From assembly GCF_030704535.1 (NCBI RefSeq), contig NC_081807.1, positions 3,947,001 to 4,011,000 of the forward strand: a stretch of DNA of 64,000 nt, written 5' to 3'. Position 1 is the first letter of the stretch; the number at the start of each line of letters is the position of its first letter. Below the pieces are notes generated by a model, which was given only the letters and a program-made list of their open reading frames with translations, ran no database searches and was not told where the DNA came from. Positions 59,263-64,000 of this stretch are shown in pieces. The stretch is from Vitis vinifera. Its lineage: Eukaryota > Streptophyta > Magnoliopsida > Vitales > Vitaceae. A program made the translations under genes and the position numbers.

Positions 59263-61999
59263 ATGGGTAAAGGAGGGGGCTGTGTCCTAAGCAAGAAGAG
59301 AATGCCACCGTCCGTATCCGACGATCCTCCCAACGAGGACACGGATATCCCTGTTCCGCTTCTGGACACCGCTATTCCAGAAGCTGGTGACCTCAATTCG
59401 CCTTCGAAATTGAGAATCTTCATCGTTTTCTATTCCATGTACGGACACGTGGAGATTTTGGCGAGGAGAATTAAGTCGGGAGTGGACAGCGTTGACGGGG
59501 TTGAAGGGGTTCTTTTCCGGATCCCGGAAACGATGCCGCCTGAGGTTTTGGAGCAGATGAAGGTGCCGCAGAAGGCCGACGACGTGCCGGTGATGTCCGA
59601 GGCCGCGGAGCTGGTGGAGGCTGACGGACTGCTGTTTGGTTTTCCGACCAGATACGGCTCTATGGCGGCGCAGATGAAGGCGTTTTTCGATTCCACGGGG
59701 CAGCTGTGGAGGGAGCAGAAGCTCGCCGGCGTGCCCGCCGGATTCTTCGTGAGCACCGGAACACAGGGTGGCGGCCAAGAGACTACAGCGTAAGTGTTTG
59801 TTCCAGTTTCTCTTGGGATTTTCTTGAGAATTTCAACTTTTTCTGTGGTGCTATGCGGAAAAAATCACAATTGCATGGATTTCTGCACCATGAATTAACT
59901 ACTGTCTTGATACATTGACATTGAATAGGCTTTCCATTGAATTGGACATAGACACAATTCAGGTAAAGATTTAGGCAAATATTAGGTCATCATCTCAAGT
60001 AGGCAATAGTATTTAAGATCATGAAATTTTTCTGTAAACTTCACATACGTATTTTGTATTAGCCAAATTTTCAAGTTAGATTGAATGCTTAATGAATTAG
60101 CAGCGGATTGATAGTTAGGATAATATGGTTGTGATTTTCTTCCAAACAGGATAAATTGGGGTTGTCTATCCATGAGTGGAAAACATTACTTGATATGAAA
60201 GTTATCGATCCACCCATAAGCATATCTAGTTGCTTGGATTGAAAGTTATTTGAGCGAACCGAGAGCGAGTGTGATGTTTGCATATTTTTTAGAATGGATG
60301 GAGATGTATATTTAGTTATTAGTGTCAATCTAGGGCTTTGGAAACCCAGAGGAAGAACCTGCTCAATATGAAAATGTTTTATTGTTTATTCAAATGTAGG
60401 AGTTTCGAAATTTTGGGAATACCTAGAATAGTTTGGCTTTTGATTTGCTTGTTTATCATTACAAGTGTTGGGGAAAGGATCATGTATTTTTACTTGAGAT
60501 CGGTTTGTAGGGTTGTGTGTGTGCCCACATGAGGGAGAGATTAGAGAGCCGATGATGATGAAAGAATAACCTATGGCTTTAACAATCTCTTGAGGGTGTG
60601 AAAGTAGTATGTGCAGTCCCACCATGTATATCCAGAACTCTGTATGGGATTTTATCAAGTAGTAGTGGGTCTTGTTAATATTTTGAGTAAGCTGCATTTT
60701 CTCAGAAAAAGTAATCATATTTTGGCATCATTATTGAGCCATTTGATCTTCTTTATCATTCTCACAAAAAGCATAAGTCCGGGAGCTGAGAATGAATTAT
60801 TTTGCATCTCATTGATCTCAATAATTCAGATTCACAAATTGTTCCTAGAGACATTGGGAATAATTCAAAGAATGACTTGAGCATAAGAAAGGAAAAGCAT
60901 ATTAAGATAATAAGAAGCATATTTTTTTCACTCTATAATTTCTTTTTAGGATAAATCAGGAATGATATTGCTAATGAATTTGAGAAATATTAAATTGTAT
61001 TTTGTTTGTGGCTTTGTACACTAGATAAAGGTTGGGAAATTTCGTCACGATGGTTGGGTGAGAAACAAGCAAGTTATCAGTCACCATGTGATGGGATGTG
61101 AACAAAGGAAACACCTTTTTCTGGTTTTTGGTCTGCAGTTTTGAATAAGATAGGCACTCCTGCTGGAATGCTGTTCAGGGAGAGATTTCGGAAGTTGATT
61201 GCCCTCACCTTACTTGAGCACCATGTATGATATTCCCATCTTTACAAACCTGCATATATTATAGCTTCCTTGTCCTGCTGCTCCATGTGTCCTGCAATAG
61301 CAGCAATTATCAGGATTTTAAACATCATATGATCCCAAAGTATGGATTCTACATTTTCTGATCAATAAATTTCCAGAAATGAGTAGCACCTCCATAAATT
61401 TGTAGTGTAATCAGTCTTTTTTTTATCTTGCTTTCAACTAGAGGTACCAACCACCAACTACATTCCTCTTTAACATCTGTGAAATACGTTTAAGATGTTG
61501 CTTATTCCATATTCGTCATTGTTTCCTCAAAAGCACATTTTCTTGAGTTCAGCCTCAGAATATGAACTTCCTTTATTTCATATAGATTCTGTTGTATAAA
61601 ATTTGATGTATGAATAATAATATATAAAATAAAAAGATGGAAGTCATAATTTGATTTTGAGATTACTTGTTTCTCATCATTTGGAGATTGGGATATTTTA
61701 TCTTTTTAGTCATAAGTCACTAATCCATGGATTATGTAATGTTTAATTGTTGCAGTTGGACAGCAATCACCCAGTTAGCTCACCATGGGATGCTCTATGT
61801 TCCCATTGGGTACACATTTGGAGCTGGGATGTTCAAGATGGACTCCATTAGAGGGGGGTCTCCATATGGTGCAGGTGTTTTTTCAGGAGATGGGACAAGG
61901 GAACCAAGTGAGACAGAGCTAGCACTTGCAGAGCATCAAGGCAAGTACATGGCTGCAATAGTCAAGAGGTTTGGCCGGCCTCGAACCCTCGAACCCTAA
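59263..61999 (+). CDS. WrbA/FQR1-like NAD(P)H:quinone oxidoreductase (2 exons)
   Basis: Exons 59263-59789 and 61756-61999 (GT-AG intron, phase 2) give 256 residues. The flavodoxin-like domain runs from about residue 50: IFIVFYSMYGHVEILARRIK (FMN-phosphate loop YSMYGH, 57-62), then LLFGFPTRYGSMAAQMKAFF, GFFVSTGTQGGGQETTAWTA, HHGMLYVPIGYTFGAGMF and SPYGAGVFSGDGTREPSETE, which complete the FMN site and the family's C-terminal half. These enzymes reduce quinones by two electrons and so limit redox cycling. The N-terminus MGKGGGCVLSKKR has Gly2 and Cys7, suggesting N-myristoylation and palmitoylation, and resembles the membrane-associated plant subgroup (At4g36750 type, from memory). Exon 1 is much more GC-rich than its surroundings. 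Confidence 0.94.
59790..61755 (+). other. Single large intron of the quinone reductase gene
   Basis: This intron of about 1.97 kb is T-rich and non-coding. Its open frames are short and resemble nothing I know. No mobile element boundaries were identified. Confidence 0.6.
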
Positions 62000-62342
62000 T
62001 TCCCATGCACAGTCTAAATTAGCATTGCTAAACTGGTTTGAACACATTTTTACTTGTCTTTGTAATGGTCTTCAGATATCATGTTTTAGTAGGTTTGAGA
62101 TGTCTGGGGACCCTATTGTTTTAGTGGTTTCTGCCACCCCATTGTTTGTCCCAAATGTTGTATATGATTTTGATATTCTTCTATTTGATTGAATAAACCT
62201 TAATAAAATTGTGGGTTATTCTTTTGGTACTTGTTTTGATATCATGATTCTTTTAAACAAGAGGTTTTCCATTCGGGGGCTTTTGTTTTGGGGCTCATTA
62301 CCTTTCATCATGGAATATGCATTTGGAAGGATACATGTAGGA

Positions 62343-62630
62343 GGTGTTTGTTTTTTTTACTTAATTTTAAATAAAGCCTAAAACTAAATAGTGTTTATAT
62401 TGTTAGTATTAAGTTGTTTTTTTAAATATTTTATTTCTATTAAGTATTAAGAAATGAAAAAAATTTAATAGATTATTTTTAGTGTTTTAGAAATATTCAA
62501 ATATTTTTGTTTTTTCTATTCAATTAAAATAAAAAAAAAGTAATAAATTAACAAGAAAATAAAAAACAAATTATCTGAAATTTAAAAGCAAATTGTTTTC
62601 AACAAAAAAAATTTAAAAACAAACAATTAG
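62343..62630. repeat. hAT-like MITE, family B copy 2
   Basis: The left end ggtgtttgtttttttt and right end ttaaaaacaaacaattag are inverted. The interior shares ttagtattaagttgttttt and tttctattaagtattaa words with the copy at 16285-16579. Confidence 0.6.
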
Positions 62631-63839
62631 TTAACTTGGGAAAAAAATTTTCTTCTGCTAATAAATAATAAACATTGGATGTAAAATTAAGAAATTTTCT
62701 TCTACTAATTAACGATAAACATCGAATGTAAAATAAAATCTAATTGCAAATGTAGAACAATACCAAGAACCTATAACATATAAGAGGTCTCTTGATTGAA
62801 TTTGTGAACATTTTGAAAACATTCAAAAAATTATTTTTCAAAATTAAAATGGGATATAATGATTGAAAACAACTTTAATTTAAAAAAAATTTGAAAATTA
62901 TAAAAGTCATCTTAGTATTGTATTTGAAGTATCGCTCTCAATCATGTAAATGTTATCTGATTTGAACCCTAAGATCTAAGGCTTTCATAACTTTAAAATA
63001 CATTACAACTATAAAGATCATATCAATATTGTATTTTATTAAACAAATTTTTATTTTACAAAATATGGGAAAACAATTTTAAAAAGATTATTCTCAAATA
63101 ACAGTTTTTTAAAATTGTTTTCAAAAATACTTTCCAAATAAAACTAGAAAACATGAAATACTTTTTAACAAAAAATATTCTAAAACCATTTTTTTTTTTT
63201 AAAAAAAAAAAATTCTCTTTTCAAATTTTTATATTAGACTCGTTTTTTTTTTTTAAAAAAAAAAATTGAGCATAATGTAATTATAAAAAAAATGGAGAAA
63301 AAGGGAAAAGAACTCATCTTTTCAAACAATTTTGCATTCAACGTTTTCCAAAGTACCCTACATTCAAGAGATCAATGTAAACATTGTGCACGACTAAGGA
63401 AAAAATCTCATAAAGCCGAGCCTAATAGTTTTTCTGTGGTCGCAATTTAAAAACTAGTCGGTGCAAATACCAATTTTTATATTTATTTTTCAAGAATATT
63501 TTTTCCTACCACTTAACTCAAAGCAGCACTTCCAGCTTTCTAAACTTGAAACCAATTCCAACAATCTTCAGAACTTAAAATCCAATATTCCAAATTTTCA
63601 TTTCAACCAGCACAAATGCCAAACCACAATGCCTAGGTTCAGCATTGCAGGCAAGATAACCAGCCCAGAATATAATTTCCCATGCGGGAGGATGAAAGGT
63701 AAGTCCCTCCCCAAAAACAGAAAAGGATAAAAAAAAAAGGTAAATTAAATAAATAAATACATAGACAAGATCCTCAATTGTTCCACATCAGAATAAAAAG
63801 GAAAAAAGTCCCAGATGATATTGCAAACACATGACAACG
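62631..63839. other. AT-rich intergenic DNA, then a possible minus-strand 3' UTR
   Basis: About 62640-63300 is low-complexity A/T DNA with long poly-A and poly-T runs. About 63460-63840 is more complex and could be the 3' UTR of a gene entering from the right edge on the minus strand. No coding sequence recognised. Confidence 0.4.
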
Positions 63840-63998
63840 TTACACCAGCGTACAAACATAGTCCAGTGCCACTTGCATGGTTGTGAAGAACCACAGTTGC
63901 GCACTGGGAAGGATGCCCGAGACCAAATTTACAGGCCCTTTAGCCTTCCAACCAGAATTTGGTGCTTGGAAATGCAGGCAGCTGCTACATGCACCGTG
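63840..63998 (-). CDS. Possible C-terminal end of a minus-strand gene (partial)
   Basis: On the minus strand a frame is open from the window edge for 52 codons to a TAA at 63842-63840. It contains APNSGWKAKGPVNLVSGILP and AQLWFFTTMQVALDYVCTLV. I do not recognise it. An open frame of this length can arise by chance, so this could equally be 3' UTR. Confidence 0.25.
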   Translation of the reverse strand, partial: HGACSSCLHFQAPNSGWKAKGPVNLVSGILPSAQLWFFTTMQVALDYVCTLV

Positions 63999-64000
63999 GG

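Noticed and set aside
59287-59778. Minus-strand frames of 163 and 108 codons
   Set aside because: They are antisense shadows of the GC-rich first exon of the quinone reductase gene.
1-64000. CRISPR arrays, operons, bacterial-type elements
   Set aside because: No regularly spaced repeats and no prokaryotic gene organisation; all recognised genes are plant nuclear genes.

Overview
The window looks like nuclear DNA of a woody eudicot, most likely grapevine (Vitis). The genes have GT-AG introns, the intergenic DNA is very AT-rich, and there are many short hAT-like MITEs of kinds common in grape (recognition from memory, not a search). No organellar, rRNA or convincing tRNA sequence was seen.

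Layout. 1-8.4 kb: a four-exon PLATZ zinc-protein gene (1841-2874, +), then AT-rich DNA with MITEs, diverged tandem repeats and a cluster of G-boxes with no gene beside it. 8.4-10.4 kb: an intronless PLS-class PPR gene (+). 11.9-14.7 kb: a mosaic of decayed fragments from at least five unrelated host genes (U2AF65, myosin XI, pyruvate decarboxylase, an ARM-repeat protein, a TMEM45/DUF716 protein), followed by a lone Tat/Ogre-like Ty3/gypsy LTR (15.16-16.04 kb). 18.5-26.5 kb: an eight-exon HVA22k-type gene (+) whose introns hold a MULE-like MITE, a LINE-like scrap, a TRIM and a tRNA-derived SINE. 27.4-30.1 kb: an RRA-type (GT77) arabinosyltransferase pseudogene.

The dominant feature is a direct tandem duplication of about 12.7-12.8 kb: unit 1 about 20,277-32,988, unit 2 about 32,989-45,794, joined inside a run of seven T. 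The breakpoints fall in intron 3 of HVA22k and in intron 4 of an opposite-strand bZIP gene. The duplication therefore leaves one complete HVA22k (left), one complete bZIP (right), and between them a 5'-truncated bZIP (exons 5-9) and a 5'-truncated HVA22k (exons 4-8). The RRA pseudogene lies wholly inside the unit, is present twice, and both copies share the same frameshifts, so it was dead before it was duplicated. By eye the units differ by about 0.6% in their first 1.75 kb. That fits a young duplication, but also a falsely placed second haplotype.

43.4-48.2 kb: the complete GBF-like bZIP gene (-) with a 5'-UTR intron. 49.4-53.4 kb: a DeSI/PPPDE-type thiol isopeptidase gene (+), divergent from the bZIP gene. 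53.86-56.81 kb: a broken Ty1/copia element with both LTRs and a 5-bp target duplication, just 3' of the DeSI gene. 59.3-62.0 kb: a two-exon WrbA/FQR1-like quinone reductase gene (+). The last 160 bases may hold the 3' end of a minus-strand gene.

The genes are ordinary, functionally unrelated plant neighbours; nothing suggests an operon or cluster with a joint job. The unusual parts are the multi-gene mosaic and the reciprocal truncation made by the tandem duplication.
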